Of a stretch of DNA of 64,000 bases, positions 44,995 to 53,779 are shown piece after piece (within the stretch, counting starts at the first letter, position 1; each line of letters begins with the position of its first letter). Made by a program: the position numbers and the translations under genes. The notes under the pieces were generated by a model that saw only the letters and a list, made by a program, of their open reading frames with translations, was not told the origin of the DNA and did no database searches. Where the stretch lies: positions 1-64,000 of the forward strand of contig JAJFHV010000008.1 in the NCBI GenBank assembly GCA_021775415.1, read 5' to 3'. Source of the DNA: Hyphomicrobiales bacterium (GTDB lineage: Bacteria > Pseudomonadota > Alphaproteobacteria > Rhizobiales > Rhizobiaceae).

Positions 44995-46731
44995 ATGAAA
45001 AACCTGATCAAACACACCGCCAGAACCCTTCTGCTATCAACTGCCTTGATGGTTGTTGGACCTTTAAGTATTGCCAGCACTGACCTCGAACAAACCATTT
45101 CAGAGGCTGGATTGTCAGGAAGTTTTCTGGCGTCACGGGTTGCGATTGGCGACAATGACGATGAGTCTGCGGTGAAATTCCTGGAGCGCGCGTTTGCGCT
45201 TGATCCGGAAAACCCAAACATCAAACTCGACATGTTTGTTGCACTGGTTGCAAACGGGCGGATTGAGGAAGCAGCGGCTCTGGCACAAGACGCGGAAAAT
45301 CTTGGCAACAACAACAATCTGTCAATGCTTGTCGGTGCCGTTGAGGCGTTGCGCAAACGGTCCTGGAACAAGGCGTCCAGCCTGCTGGAACCGCTGAACG
45401 GCAGCGACCTTGATGTTATGCTGAAGGAAATTACTTCCAGTTGGGCAATGTTTGGAGAAGGAAAGGTCGACGAAGCGCTTGCGCGCCTCGAGGCCATTGA
45501 AGGGCCTGACTGGATACTGGTGGTACGCAATCATCATCTGGGCTTGTTGGCAACGGTCGCCGGCAAAGATGCGCTGGCAATAGAAAAATTCCAAAGCGTT
45601 ATCGACAACAGGTCAGTAATTACCGTTTTGACCGAAACCTATATCCGTTCCATTGAAGCAATGGTGCGTATCCAGGCAAAGGCAGGGAACAAGGAAGAGG
45701 CCCAAAAAACTTTGGACTATGGCTTGTCTCTACTCCCTAGCCATCCGCCGTTTATCCTACTTGCGGCGGCCCTGGGTGATGACACCCCGTTGACGCCGCT
45801 GGTGACATCACCCCAGGAAGGCGCTGCGGAAGTTTTCTTCAATATTGCAACCGCAATCAAAAGGGATGGCGGCATTGCATACGCCAAAACCTATTTGCAG
45901 CTTGCGGACTATCTCAACAAGGAAAGCGATGTCATTTCCATAGCACTGGCAGAGTTATATCTACAGCAGGGTAAATTTGAGCAATCCAATTTCTATTACG
46001 AGTCGGTTGACGCTGCTTCACCATTTCACCGGATGACGCAACTTGAACGGGCCAGCAATCTGGCTCGGCTTGAAAAGAAACCTGATGCAATAGAATTGTT
46101 GCAGTCTTTGGTCGATGAAAACCCACAAGACTTGCTTGGCTATTTGACGCTTGGTGAACTCTACAGCCGTGACAAGCAATATAAAGATGCAGCTGAAATC
46201 TATGACCGCGCGGTCGAACAAATCGGCATGCCGCAAAAACATCACTGGAACCTGTTTTTCCGCAGGGGCATTGCCTATGAACGTTTGAAACAGTGGGAAA
46301 CTGCAGAACCGAACTTCAAGAAATCACTCGAACTTTCTGCCAACCAGCCTGAAGTCCTCAACTATCTTGGTTATTCCTGGATAGATCAGGGTATCAATCT
46401 TGATATGGGTATGGACATGATCCGCAAAGCGGTGGAATTGCGACCCCGATCAGGTTTCATCGTCGACAGCCTTGGCTGGGCTCATTACCGGCTTGGCTCC
46501 TATGAAGATGCGGTTCGGGAACTGGAACGCGCAGCAGAAATCATGCCGCAAGATCCAACCATTAATGATCATCTGGGGGATGCTTACTGGCAGGTCGGAC
46601 GCAAACTTGAAGCGACATTCCAGTGGAAAATCGCATTGACCGGTAAACCACCGATCGAAAACAAAGACGAAGTTGAGAAAAAATTGCTCGAAGGCCTTAA
46701 GCCGGAAGAAGCTTCCACCACAGAAAATTGA
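44995..46731 (+). CDS. Exported TPR-repeat protein
   Basis: This 578-residue protein has a signal peptide (ARTLLLSTALMVVGPLSIAS) and tetratricopeptide repeats over most of its length. Repeats are visible at DESAVKFLERAFALDPENPNIKL, DAIELLQSLVDENPQDLLGYLTLGELY, QWETAEPNFKKSLELSANQPEVLNYLGY and SYEDAVRELERAAEIMPQDPTINDHLGDAYW. It is likely a periplasmic scaffold or assembly factor. TPR proteins of this layout sit upstream of ispE in many alphaproteobacteria. Its TGA overlaps the ispE TTG start. Confidence 0.85.
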   Translation: MKNLIKHTARTLLLSTALMVVGPLSIASTDLEQTISEAGLSGSFLASRVAIGDNDDESAVKFLERAFALDPENPNIKLDMFVALVANGRIEEAAALAQDAENLGNNNNLSMLVGAVEALRKRSWNKASSLLEPLNGSDLDVMLKEITSSWAMFGEGKVDEALARLEAIEGPDWILVVRNHHLGLLATVAGKDALAIEKFQSVIDNRSVITVLTETYIRSIEAMVRIQAKAGNKEEAQKTLDYGLSLLPSHPPFILLAAALGDDTPLTPLVTSPQEGAAEVFFNIATAIKRDGGIAYAKTYLQLADYLNKESDVISIALAELYLQQGKFEQSNFYYESVDAASPFHRMTQLERASNLARLEKKPDAIELLQSLVDENPQDLLGYLTLGELYSRDKQYKDAAEIYDRAVEQIGMPQKHHWNLFFRRGIAYERLKQWETAEPNFKKSLELSANQPEVLNYLGYSWIDQGINLDMGMDMIRKAVELRPRSGFIVDSLGWAHYRLGSYEDAVRELERAAEIMPQDPTINDHLGDAYWQVGRKLEATFQWKIALTGKPPIENKDEVEKKLLEGLKPEEASTTEN

Positions 46732-47591
46732 CAGCTGAATTCCTCGCCCGCGCCAAAATTAATCTTGCGCTGCATGTAACGGGGCGGAGAGCGGACGGAT
46801 TTCACACAATTGATACACTTGTGGTGTTCACCGAATTTGGTGACCTCATTACCCTTCGTGAACAAGAAAACCCACCAGAAGTCAGGTTATCAATCAAAGG
46901 CCCATTCGCCGATAGCCTCGCAAGTGATCACAACAACATGGTCATTCAAGCAATGACCATGCTTGAGAAGCAGACTGGAGAAACACTGCCTCCAGTTGCC
47001 ATAACATTGGAAAAAAACCTGCCAGTCGCCAGCGGCATTGGCGGAGGCTCAGCAGATGCGGCAACCACGCTCATGGCACTCAAGGACTTTTGGCAATTAG
47101 GTCTGGAAACGGATATTGAAACAATTGCGTCAAATCTTGGTGCAGATGTTCCAATGTGTCTTCACTCAACACCGTTGCGGGCGCAAGGTATTGGAGAAGA
47201 AATTACACTGCTTGATGCATCCGAACCGCTGCACCTGCTGCTGGTCAACCCAGGGGTTGAAATTTCAACACCAGAGATTTTTCGGAACCTTGGAAACAAG
47301 ATAAATCCACCAGTTTCCGAACAGCCACTCTCGCATTTTCCTGACACTGGGAACTTGGCTACACTCAGGAATGACCTTGAAAAACCCGCCTTGGAAATTG
47401 CTCCGGTAATTGGCGAAGTATTGTCCGCACTTCGCAATCAGGAAGGCTGTCAATTTGCCCGAATGAGCGGTTCTGGGGCGACTTGTTTCGGGATATTTGA
47501 TTCTCCTGAACTTGCAGAAGATGCAAAAAACCGGATGTTGGAATTACATCCGGATTGGTGGTGCGTTGCAACACGTTCAAACCTTGCCTAA
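46728..47591 (+). CDS. ispE: 4-(cytidine 5'-diphospho)-2-C-methyl-D-erythritol kinase
   Basis: IspE phosphorylates CDP-methylerythritol in the MEP isoprenoid pathway. The 287-residue GHMP kinase has the N-terminal ARAKINLALHVTGRRADGFH, the ATP loop LPVASGIGGGSADAATTL, LGADVPMCLHSTPLRAQGIGE and the GHMP C-terminal FARMSGSGATCFGIF. It starts with TTG at 46728, overlapping the TPR gene stop, so translation is coupled. A strong ribosome site is not visible. Confidence 0.95.
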   Translation: MTAEFLARAKINLALHVTGRRADGFHTIDTLVVFTEFGDLITLREQENPPEVRLSIKGPFADSLASDHNNMVIQAMTMLEKQTGETLPPVAITLEKNLPVASGIGGGSADAATTLMALKDFWQLGLETDIETIASNLGADVPMCLHSTPLRAQGIGEEITLLDASEPLHLLLVNPGVEISTPEIFRNLGNKINPPVSEQPLSHFPDTGNLATLRNDLEKPALEIAPVIGEVLSALRNQEGCQFARMSGSGATCFGIFDSPELAEDAKNRMLELHPDWWCVATRSNLA

Positions 47592-47622
47592 TCTCGACAT
47601 CTGAAAACCGGAAACCACGCCC

Positions 47623-48168
47623 ATGTCTCCAATTGATGAAACGCGCCAATTCATACCCGTTGGTATGGCTGTCCTGACGGTCTCCGACACAAGGAAACCG
47701 GACGATGACAAGTCAGGTCAAATCCTTGCAGACCGAATTGAAGCTGCAGACCACAGATTGGCAGACCGGACAATCGTCACGGACGATGTTGCAGCAATTC
47801 AGACCCAGGTGAAGCAATGGATTGATCGAGAAGACATCGACGTGGTGATTTCGACAGGGGGTACAGGGTTTACCGGACGTGATGTAACACCCGACGCACT
47901 GGAGCCGTTATTTGAAAAGCGGATGGACGGGTTTTCTGAAGTCTTCCACCGGATCAGCTATGACAAGATTGGAACTTCAACGGTTCAGTCGCGGGCAACT
48001 GCAGGTGTTGCGGGTTCGACCTTCATTTTCTGCCTACCGGGTTCTCCCGGGGCCTGCAAAGATGCTTGGGACGGAATTCTTGCAAGCCAATTCGATTACC
48101 GTCACATGCCCTGCAACTTCGTTGAGATCATGCCACGTCTGGACGAACACCTGAAACGTGGCAATTAG
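47623..48168 (+). CDS. moaB: Molybdenum cofactor biosynthesis protein B
   Basis: MoaB (MogA-like fold) adenylates molybdopterin or assists molybdenum cofactor assembly. The 181-residue protein has GMAVLTVSDTRKPDDDKSG, the substrate loop VVISTGGTGFTGRDVTPDAL, SRATAGVAGSTFIFCLPGSPGACKDAWD and a C-terminal EIMPRLDEHL. The set of conserved Gly/Thr/Asp residues is complete. It is 31 bases after ispE and 11 bases before the aminotransferase gene, in a run of same-strand genes. Confidence 0.94.
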   Translation: MSPIDETRQFIPVGMAVLTVSDTRKPDDDKSGQILADRIEAADHRLADRTIVTDDVAAIQTQVKQWIDREDIDVVISTGGTGFTGRDVTPDALEPLFEKRMDGFSEVFHRISYDKIGTSTVQSRATAGVAGSTFIFCLPGSPGACKDAWDGILASQFDYRHMPCNFVEIMPRLDEHLKRGN

Positions 48169-48179
48169 GGTTCATACGC

Positions 48180-49409
48180 ATGACAAAGCTCGATATTGAT
48201 TTCGTCCGGCAACAATTCCCGGCATTCTCGGAACCAACACTTGACGGACAGGCATTTTTTGAAAATGCCGGCGGGTCCTATACCTGTGGCCAGGTGATTG
48301 ACCGGCTAACGCGGTACTACCGTCAACGCAAAGTTCAGCCTTATGCACCTTATGAAGTATCGGAACTTGCCGGTCGCGAGATGGATGAAGCGCACACACG
48401 GATGTCGTCAGTGTTGAACGTGGCACCAGAGGAACTGAGCTTTGGTCCCTCAACCACCCAGAATACCTATGTCCTTGCTCAGGCTTTCCGGCAAATGTTG
48501 ACTGGTAAGGATGCCATCATCGTTACCAATCAGGACCACGAGGCAAATTCAGGCCCGTGGCGCCGACTGGCAGAAAGCGGTATCGAGGTTCGTGAGTCGC
48601 GGGTTGATGCGCAGACAGGTCACCTTGATATCAAAGATTTGGCAAATTTGCTTGACGACAAGGTTCGGCTGGTCTGCTTTCCGCACTGTTCCAACATTGT
48701 CGGTGAAGTTAATCCGGTGGCTGAAATCTGCCAGATGGTTCATGATGCCGGTGCGGTCGCCTGTGTTGACGGGGTCAGTTATGCGCCACACGGATTTCCT
48801 GATGTGACAGCACTTGGCCCGGACATTTATCTTTTCTCATCTTATAAAACCTACGGCCCCCATCAGGGTATCATGGTGGTTCGCAAAACATTGGCTGAGC
48901 AACTCCCGAACCAGGGACATTATTTCAATGCATCTTATCCAAACAAAAAATTTACACCTGCGGGACCGGATCACGCCCAGATTGCCGCCTGTGCCGGTAT
49001 GGCCGATTATGTAGATGCCGTTCACGCACATCATTTTCCGGGTGATGACAGTGACGCCGCCGCACGGGCGCGTGCGGCGCATGATTTACAAGGAGCGCAT
49101 GAAAAACGCCTGCTCGCACCGGTTCTGGATTATTTACGCGGTCGCAACGATATTCGCCTGCTTGGTCCGGATACGGCAGAGCTTCGTGTGCCCACCGTGG
49201 CAATTCATGTCGATCGCCCAGCGGAGCCGATCGCCGCACAACTAGCCGAACATGGTATCATGGCCGGTGGCGGGGATTTTTATGCCGTACGGCTTCTGGA
49301 AGCTCTGGGGGTTGATCCGGCGCATGGTGCATTGCGGTTGAGTTTTGTGCACTACACTTCCAGCGAAGAAACTGAAAAACTCATCAAGGCGCTTGATGCG
49401 GTTCTTTGA
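48180..49409 (+). CDS. Cysteine-desulfurase-like aminotransferase class V protein
   Basis: This 409-residue PLP enzyme belongs to the 'cysteine desulfurase-like' aminotransferase class V group. The PLP lysine is Lys223 in FSSYKTYGPHQG, with Asp197 and His204 in VACVDGVSYAPHGFPD. GPSTTQNTYVLAQA and VTNQDHEANSGPWRRL form the cofactor phosphate site. The mobile cysteine loop of IscS or SufS is not obvious, so sulfur transfer is uncertain, and lyase or isomerase activity is possible. Its position after moaB recalls the sulfurylation of molybdenum cofactor, an inference from context only. Confidence 0.85.
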   Translation: MTKLDIDFVRQQFPAFSEPTLDGQAFFENAGGSYTCGQVIDRLTRYYRQRKVQPYAPYEVSELAGREMDEAHTRMSSVLNVAPEELSFGPSTTQNTYVLAQAFRQMLTGKDAIIVTNQDHEANSGPWRRLAESGIEVRESRVDAQTGHLDIKDLANLLDDKVRLVCFPHCSNIVGEVNPVAEICQMVHDAGAVACVDGVSYAPHGFPDVTALGPDIYLFSSYKTYGPHQGIMVVRKTLAEQLPNQGHYFNASYPNKKFTPAGPDHAQIAACAGMADYVDAVHAHHFPGDDSDAAARARAAHDLQGAHEKRLLAPVLDYLRGRNDIRLLGPDTAELRVPTVAIHVDRPAEPIAAQLAEHGIMAGGGDFYAVRLLEALGVDPAHGALRLSFVHYTSSEETEKLIKALDAVL

Positions 49410-49452
49410 TGGTTCTGCCCGATTGGGTGGGAATTGTATTAATGAGCGTAAA

Positions 49453-49488
49453 CCGGATCAACAAGATCTTGGAGACTTGCTGATCCGG
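49453..49488. terminator. Long stem-loop in convergent gap, possible bidirectional terminator
   Basis: CCGGATCAACAAG (49453-49465) pairs with CTTGCTGATCCGG (49476-49488) with one A-C mismatch, giving a 13-position stem with a ten-base loop. Outside the stem, TTGTATTAAT and ATTAATATAC are also near-complementary. It sits midway between the convergent aminotransferase and L,D-transpeptidase genes. A clear U-tract is missing, so a repeat element is the alternative. Confidence 0.5.
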
Positions 49489-49523
49489 AATTAATATACC
49501 ACCCGAAATGGACAGAGCGCTCC

Positions 49524-50078
49524 CTAAATCACCAGCACTTTTGTTCCCTTGGGAACGCGATCATACAAGTCGATAACATGTTCATTGATCATTCTGATGC
49601 AGCCGGCAGAAACGGACCTGCCAATCGACGAAGGTTGGGTTGTGCCATGAATTCTGAAATAGGTGTCGACATTCCCCTGATACAGATACAGCGCACGGGC
49701 GCCCAACGGATTTTTGGGACCTCCCGGTACACCTCCGGCATATTTTGCATACCTTCCAGGGTCCCGGCGTATCATGTTGTCGGTTGGTCGCCAGCTTGGC
49801 CACTCGGCCTTGCGCGCTATGGTCGCCGATCCCTTGAATGCCAACCCGGCCTTGCCAACGCCAACGCCATAGCGCCTTGCGCGACCGAAACCGAGGGTCA
49901 GATACAAAAAGTGCTGTGCCGGATCGACAACAATCATGCCTCGCCGATAGCCGGTAAAGCGGACCTCCTGCGGTGCAAATCTTGGATCAAGAACAAATTT
50001 TTTGGCTGCCAAAGCGGGCAGCGATGGTGCGGCAACTGAGCAAGCACAGCCGAGCACCAGTGCTCTACGTGTAATCAT
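49524..50078 (-). CDS. L,D-transpeptidase (YkuD domain)
   Basis: This periplasmic enzyme of 184 residues cross-links peptidoglycan (3-3 links) or attaches proteins to it. A Tat-like signal is present (MITRRALVLGCACSVAAPSLPALA). The YkuD active site is HGTTQPSSIGRSVSAGCIRM with His144 and Cys160. The region IVVDPAQHFLYLTL, YGVGVG and GGPKNPLGARALYL is typical. Family members of this size are numerous in Rhizobiales. It converges with the aminotransferase gene across a stem-loop. Confidence 0.94.
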   Translation of the reverse strand: MITRRALVLGCACSVAAPSLPALAAKKFVLDPRFAPQEVRFTGYRRGMIVVDPAQHFLYLTLGFGRARRYGVGVGKAGLAFKGSATIARKAEWPSWRPTDNMIRRDPGRYAKYAGGVPGGPKNPLGARALYLYQGNVDTYFRIHGTTQPSSIGRSVSAGCIRMINEHVIDLYDRVPKGTKVLVI

Positions 50079-50144
50079 GATATTTCCTGTTTGTCTAATT
50101 GATGAACAAATGAGCCTTCAAGGCGCTCCAGTGAGTTGGATCAA

Positions 50145-50480
50145 TCAGACAATTGGCGGTCGGAACAGTGTGCCGTAGGCATCGAAACGGGTATGCGAAT
50201 ATGGCAGCGGAGAATGCAAATCCTTCAGTCGGGCAACAAGAGGTTCAGGAGTGTTGGCTTCAAGACCGGTATCAGCGAAACAGTGAGCGGTTTTTATCTT
50301 GACCGCATGGCTATCATTTTCGCAGCATTTGCCTAATTCTTCGGCTTCCAAATCCTGTGCAATTTCAATCAGTGCGATAGTGGTTAGCTGCTCCGGTTGA
50401 GGCATAAATCCGTTCTTGATCGTAACCCCGTGCAGGGCGACGAGAAAAATCAGGATCAAGATGGACGCCATGTATCTCAT
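50145..50480 (-). CDS. Hypothetical exported or membrane-anchored small protein
   Basis: This 111-residue protein has one hydrophobic N-terminal segment (ASILILIFLVALHGVTI) that could be a signal or anchor. The mature part contains LGKCCENDSHAVKIKTAHCF, a cysteine/histidine cluster that might bind metal, and ends in YGTLFRPPIV. The terminal RPP motif recalls small DUF2946-like proteins near copper genes, but I cannot claim that family. It is in tandem with the L,D-transpeptidase gene, 66 bases away. Confidence 0.5.
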   Translation of the reverse strand: MRYMASILILIFLVALHGVTIKNGFMPQPEQLTTIALIEIAQDLEAEELGKCCENDSHAVKIKTAHCFADTGLEANTPEPLVARLKDLHSPLPYSHTRFDAYGTLFRPPIV

Positions 50481-50670
50481 GGTTTTTGGATAGCGGAAAA
50501 TTGTTACTCATTCCAATAATTGCCACTCACGTTTTCGTCATAGATACAACCGGGTGAGGCAACCGACGATGTACGACGATATCGTTGCAAACATTGCAAG
50601 ATGTTGACTTTCATTCACGCGCCCACCCTGTAAAGATTGGTACTGACACGGATCGATGGAGACAATGCGA

Positions 50671-51198
50671 ATGACGACGCGAAGTGACGGATACAACCGC
50701 CTGTCGATTTTTGGGCATTGGATAAGTGCCATACTGATTGTTGCCCTCTTTCTCACCCATGAAGGGGACCGGGGTGGAATCAAATATTTTGTTCACGTGA
50801 GCTTCGGCGCAGTGGCTGGCCTGTTTTTGATGTGGCGGGTATGGCACCGGGCACGCGCCGGCATGACCAACAAACCCGACCAGCCCGCTCTGCTTAATCT
50901 GGTTTCGCAAATCGTGATGTGGGGATTGCTTGCAGCAACCGTGGTCGTGGTCATCACGGGCTACTTGCTACCGTGGACACGCGGCGCACCGCTGGATGTG
51001 TTGGGGCTGTTTGACATCCCATCACCGATTGCTGCGCATTACGGGTTTCATGAGTTTGTTGAAGAGGTCCACGACGTGTCGGGTCATGCGTTTTTACCGC
51101 TGGTGGGTTTGCATATTGTTGGCGCTCTTAAACACGCATTCTGGGACAGGGATGGTATTGCTGCCAGAATGTTCAAGCCGGTTTCCGGTGGAAAGTAG
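50671..51198 (+). CDS. Cytochrome b561 family protein (CybB-like)
   Basis: This 175-residue inner-membrane dihaem cytochrome b561 has four helices with histidines in FGHWISAIL, IKYFVHVSFGAVAG, HDVSGHAFLPLVGLHIVGALKH and neighbours. CybB proteins pass electrons from quinol to superoxide or to periplasmic redox partners. ATG 50671 is best placed relative to GGAG (nine bases). ATGs at 50656 and 50665 are in frame. It is divergent from the small exported protein gene at 50145. Confidence 0.88.
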   Translation: MTTRSDGYNRLSIFGHWISAILIVALFLTHEGDRGGIKYFVHVSFGAVAGLFLMWRVWHRARAGMTNKPDQPALLNLVSQIVMWGLLAATVVVVITGYLLPWTRGAPLDVLGLFDIPSPIAAHYGFHEFVEEVHDVSGHAFLPLVGLHIVGALKHAFWDRDGIAARMFKPVSGGK

Positions 51199-51231
51199 CC
51201 GCCCAGGTTTGTCTTTGAATGTGCTTGCAGT

Positions 51232-52146
51232 TCAATCAAGTTTTGGCTCGTAAAGTGCAGTAACCACGCCTGCATCCAACAATACATCGATATTCGGAAA
51301 CCACATTTGGCTGGCGTCAGTGTCAAACATCTTCGTCAGGAACCATGGCTTTATGTTACTGGCTGCGTATAGCTTGCGGTCGCGCTCCTGTTCAGCGGCA
51401 GGATCCGCATTGAGAACCTGATAGGTTGCATCAACCCGATATTGGTGAAATCCCAGTCGAGCCTCTGGTTTTAGCAGGCGCTCAATCCCGCCAATAAAAA
51501 CCGTAGTGCACGCGGAATTGCACTCTGATTCAACAAGGGTATTGAAACCATTTTCGTGGATCAGTTTTGACAAGCCCCTGGCTTCGTAAATATTTCCACC
51601 GGGGCTTGTAAGTATGACGGTTTGCATCTTGGGAAACTTTATCAGTAATGCGGCAAATTTCTTGGTGATCCCCAGTTCGATTGAACCGGTAAACACAAGG
51701 GCCTTTCCATCCGATGATGGAACAATGCTGTATTTTCCGGAACGCTCTTTTTCGGCACGCGTTTGAAAATTCTTGTCCACCTTGGTCGGCTGCGTCATGT
51801 ACCAAGCGTCAAGTGAGTAGCTGACGGTGAGCCAGAATGCGATCAGGGCGCCAAGCTGCGCACCCCAGAAATTCGCCATCGACCCCATGCTTTGAATGTG
51901 CATTTCTCCGGCTCGCACAACACCCACCACCTGCCAGATAAAGAATACACCATGAAAGAATATTGCCAGTACGATGACCAGACTATGGGACGCACCATAG
52001 TCGTTCCCCTCGGCTGGCTCGAGCAGGCCCTGCACCAGGAATATCAATACCCGCAACAACACCAGATTTACCCAGAACGACCAGGCAAATCCTTGCCGTC
52101 CATACCAGTGATCCGCAATGTAATTTCCGGTTTTCTGGGCTGACAT
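51232..52146 (-). CDS. Membrane protein with ClpP/crotonase-like periplasmic domain
   Basis: This 304-residue protein has an N-terminal region of three to four helices (AWSFWVNLVLLRVLIFLVQ, VIVLAIFFHGVFFIWQVVGVV, GALIAFWLTVSYSLDAWYM), followed by a soluble domain. That domain contains VILTSPGGNIYEARGLSKLIHENGFNTLVESECNSACTTVFIGG (key parts TSPGGN and the serine in ESECNSACT) and LGFHQYRVD. It is like the COG3904 clan of ClpP-fold periplasmic proteins. Protease activity is unproven. ATG 52146 was chosen; the upstream 48 residues are unlikely. Confidence 0.75.
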   Translation of the reverse strand: MSAQKTGNYIADHWYGRQGFAWSFWVNLVLLRVLIFLVQGLLEPAEGNDYGASHSLVIVLAIFFHGVFFIWQVVGVVRAGEMHIQSMGSMANFWGAQLGALIAFWLTVSYSLDAWYMTQPTKVDKNFQTRAEKERSGKYSIVPSSDGKALVFTGSIELGITKKFAALLIKFPKMQTVILTSPGGNIYEARGLSKLIHENGFNTLVESECNSACTTVFIGGIERLLKPEARLGFHQYRVDATYQVLNADPAAEQERDRKLYAASNIKPWFLTKMFDTDASQMWFPNIDVLLDAGVVTALYEPKLD

Positions 52147-52409
52147 ATCAGACTTGCCATCCTTATTTCCGGTAAAACTCGACCCTACAACCAGCAGGTA
52201 GCAACGAAACGAACAAACAGGATCGAAATGAATTAGTAATTTAATACGGATCAGGACAAAGGGATAGCCTGTTCCGGACAACCATACCACACCGAGTTAC
52301 TGGACCCCACACGGATCCTGAATCTCATTTCATTCCGACCCTGTTTGCTGGCGGGAGGACGGGGAGAAATAATTAGGGGCGACGCCCCCCGTCCAACGAG
52401 TTCAAAGCC

Positions 52410-53504
52410 TTACTTGGTAAGCCACGCCTGGAATTTCGCGTCGATGTCGTCGCGATTATCCGCCCAGAACTCGTAATTATAGAGCAGCGTGTTTTTTGCG
52501 TTGTTGGGATCAGTAGGCATATGGGGTGCCATATCAATACCCAGCACATCGTGTTTACCAACCAATGGCGCAGATGATGCACGGGCAGGTCCATAGGAAA
52601 TATACTTGGCCTGATCTGCAAGACGTTGCGTGGATGTTGCAAACTTCATGTAGTCCAGCGCCCGGGCCTGACGTTCTGGTGAAAGGCCGGTTGGAATGAT
52701 CCAGCCATCAATATCAAACACCTGTGCGTCCCAGAGCATACCAACCGGCTGCTTCTGCTCTTCAATCAGGGAAAACAGGCGGCCATTGTAGGTAGAGCCA
52801 ATTACAATTTCACCATCAGCAAGCAGCTGCGGTGTTTCCGCTCCCGCTGACCACCAGACCACTTTTTCCTTGATGGTGTCGAGTTTGGCAAGTGCCCGAT
52901 CTACGCCCTCCGGTGTACCAAGAACATTATAAACATCGGCCTTTGCAACACCGTCGCACATCAGCGCCCATTCAACATTGTTGATAGGACGTTTCTCAAG
53001 CGCGCGCTTGCCGGGATAGGCAGCAAGGTCGAACAGGTCACAAATGTCATCTGGTGGCGTGTCACCGACAAGATCCAACCGATAACCAACTGTAGTCGAA
53101 TAGACGATCTGTGGAATAAAGCATGGTGAAACAAGAAGTTCGCCAAAGTCCTCCGAAGCCGGCGTCCCATCTGGCGCGGCCGCAAGGTCACGGTCCGCAT
53201 CGATTTCGATTGCCAGACCTTCGTCGCAGGCACGTAGAGCATCTGAAGCGGTAACATCAACCACATCCCAGGTAACGTTTCCTGCTTCTTTCATCGCCCG
53301 TAGTTTGGAAACGGCCTCAGCAGCGGACTCATCATTGATGATGTTCACATCTGGATTACTCTTCATGTAAGGCTGATGATATGCATTGTTCTGAGAGTTC
53401 GAATACGCGCCTCCCCACGAAACAATAGTCATATCTTCTGCAACAGCTGCAGAAGAAGCAAGCGCCAGTGCGGCAGCTGAAAGCATCAGTGATTTGAGTT
53501 TCAT
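52410..53504 (-). CDS. ABC transporter substrate-binding protein, PotD-like (orphan)
   Basis: This 364-residue periplasmic binding protein has a signal peptide (KLKSLMLSAAALALASSAAVAE) and the SBP_bac_8 pattern of polyamine-type binders: TIVSWGGAYSNSQNNAYHQPY, TWDVVDVTASDALRACDEG, VIGSTYNGRLFSLIEEQ and FDIDGWIIPTGLSPERQARALDYMKF. No permease or ATPase gene follows. The next gene downstream (51232) is unrelated. The ligand is unknown, but polyamine or opine-like amines are typical. GGGAG is eight bases before ATG 53504. The divergent LysR gene at 53780 is its likely regulator. Confidence 0.9.
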   Translation of the reverse strand: MKLKSLMLSAAALALASSAAVAEDMTIVSWGGAYSNSQNNAYHQPYMKSNPDVNIINDESAAEAVSKLRAMKEAGNVTWDVVDVTASDALRACDEGLAIEIDADRDLAAAPDGTPASEDFGELLVSPCFIPQIVYSTTVGYRLDLVGDTPPDDICDLFDLAAYPGKRALEKRPINNVEWALMCDGVAKADVYNVLGTPEGVDRALAKLDTIKEKVVWWSAGAETPQLLADGEIVIGSTYNGRLFSLIEEQKQPVGMLWDAQVFDIDGWIIPTGLSPERQARALDYMKFATSTQRLADQAKYISYGPARASSAPLVGKHDVLGIDMAPHMPTDPNNAKNTLLYNYEFWADNRDDIDAKFQAWLTK

Positions 53505-53593
53505 AAGTTTTCTCCCGTTTGTTGAACTACCGAGGAATTTTTGATCTTTGCGCATTCCAGGTAGTTTGGTGCATTATATGGATTAGTTCTTTT

Positions 53594-53773
53594 GAGATAA
53601 TGCCGTATTTTCGATAGGTATTATCTCGTTTTTTGACAGGACCACGAAGAGCAAAATCTTGTACCCGAAGTCCCGCGAACTGAGCGCTGGAATTGGATGC
53701 AAGCCCAACGATCCCTTGAATTGATAGTAAATTATGTGCCATTATAAAAATGAATAGTTGTAATAGGTATTAT
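53594..53773. promoter_or_regulatory. LysR operator candidates: palindrome plus direct repeat
   Basis: GAGATAAT (53594-53601) and ATTATCTC (53620-53627) form a perfect 8-base inverted repeat with an 18-base spacer. ATAGGTATTAT occurs exactly at 53614-53624 and again at 53763-53773, just before the LysR start. Such a strong site plus a second site over the regulator's own promoter is the usual layout for LysR-type control of a divergent gene pair. Confidence 0.55.
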
Positions 53774-53779
53774 AAATAA

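Noticed and set aside
48180-49409. Naming the class V aminotransferase IscS/SufS
   Set aside because: The PLP site fits the superfamily, but the catalytic cysteine loop and the suf/isc gene context are missing.
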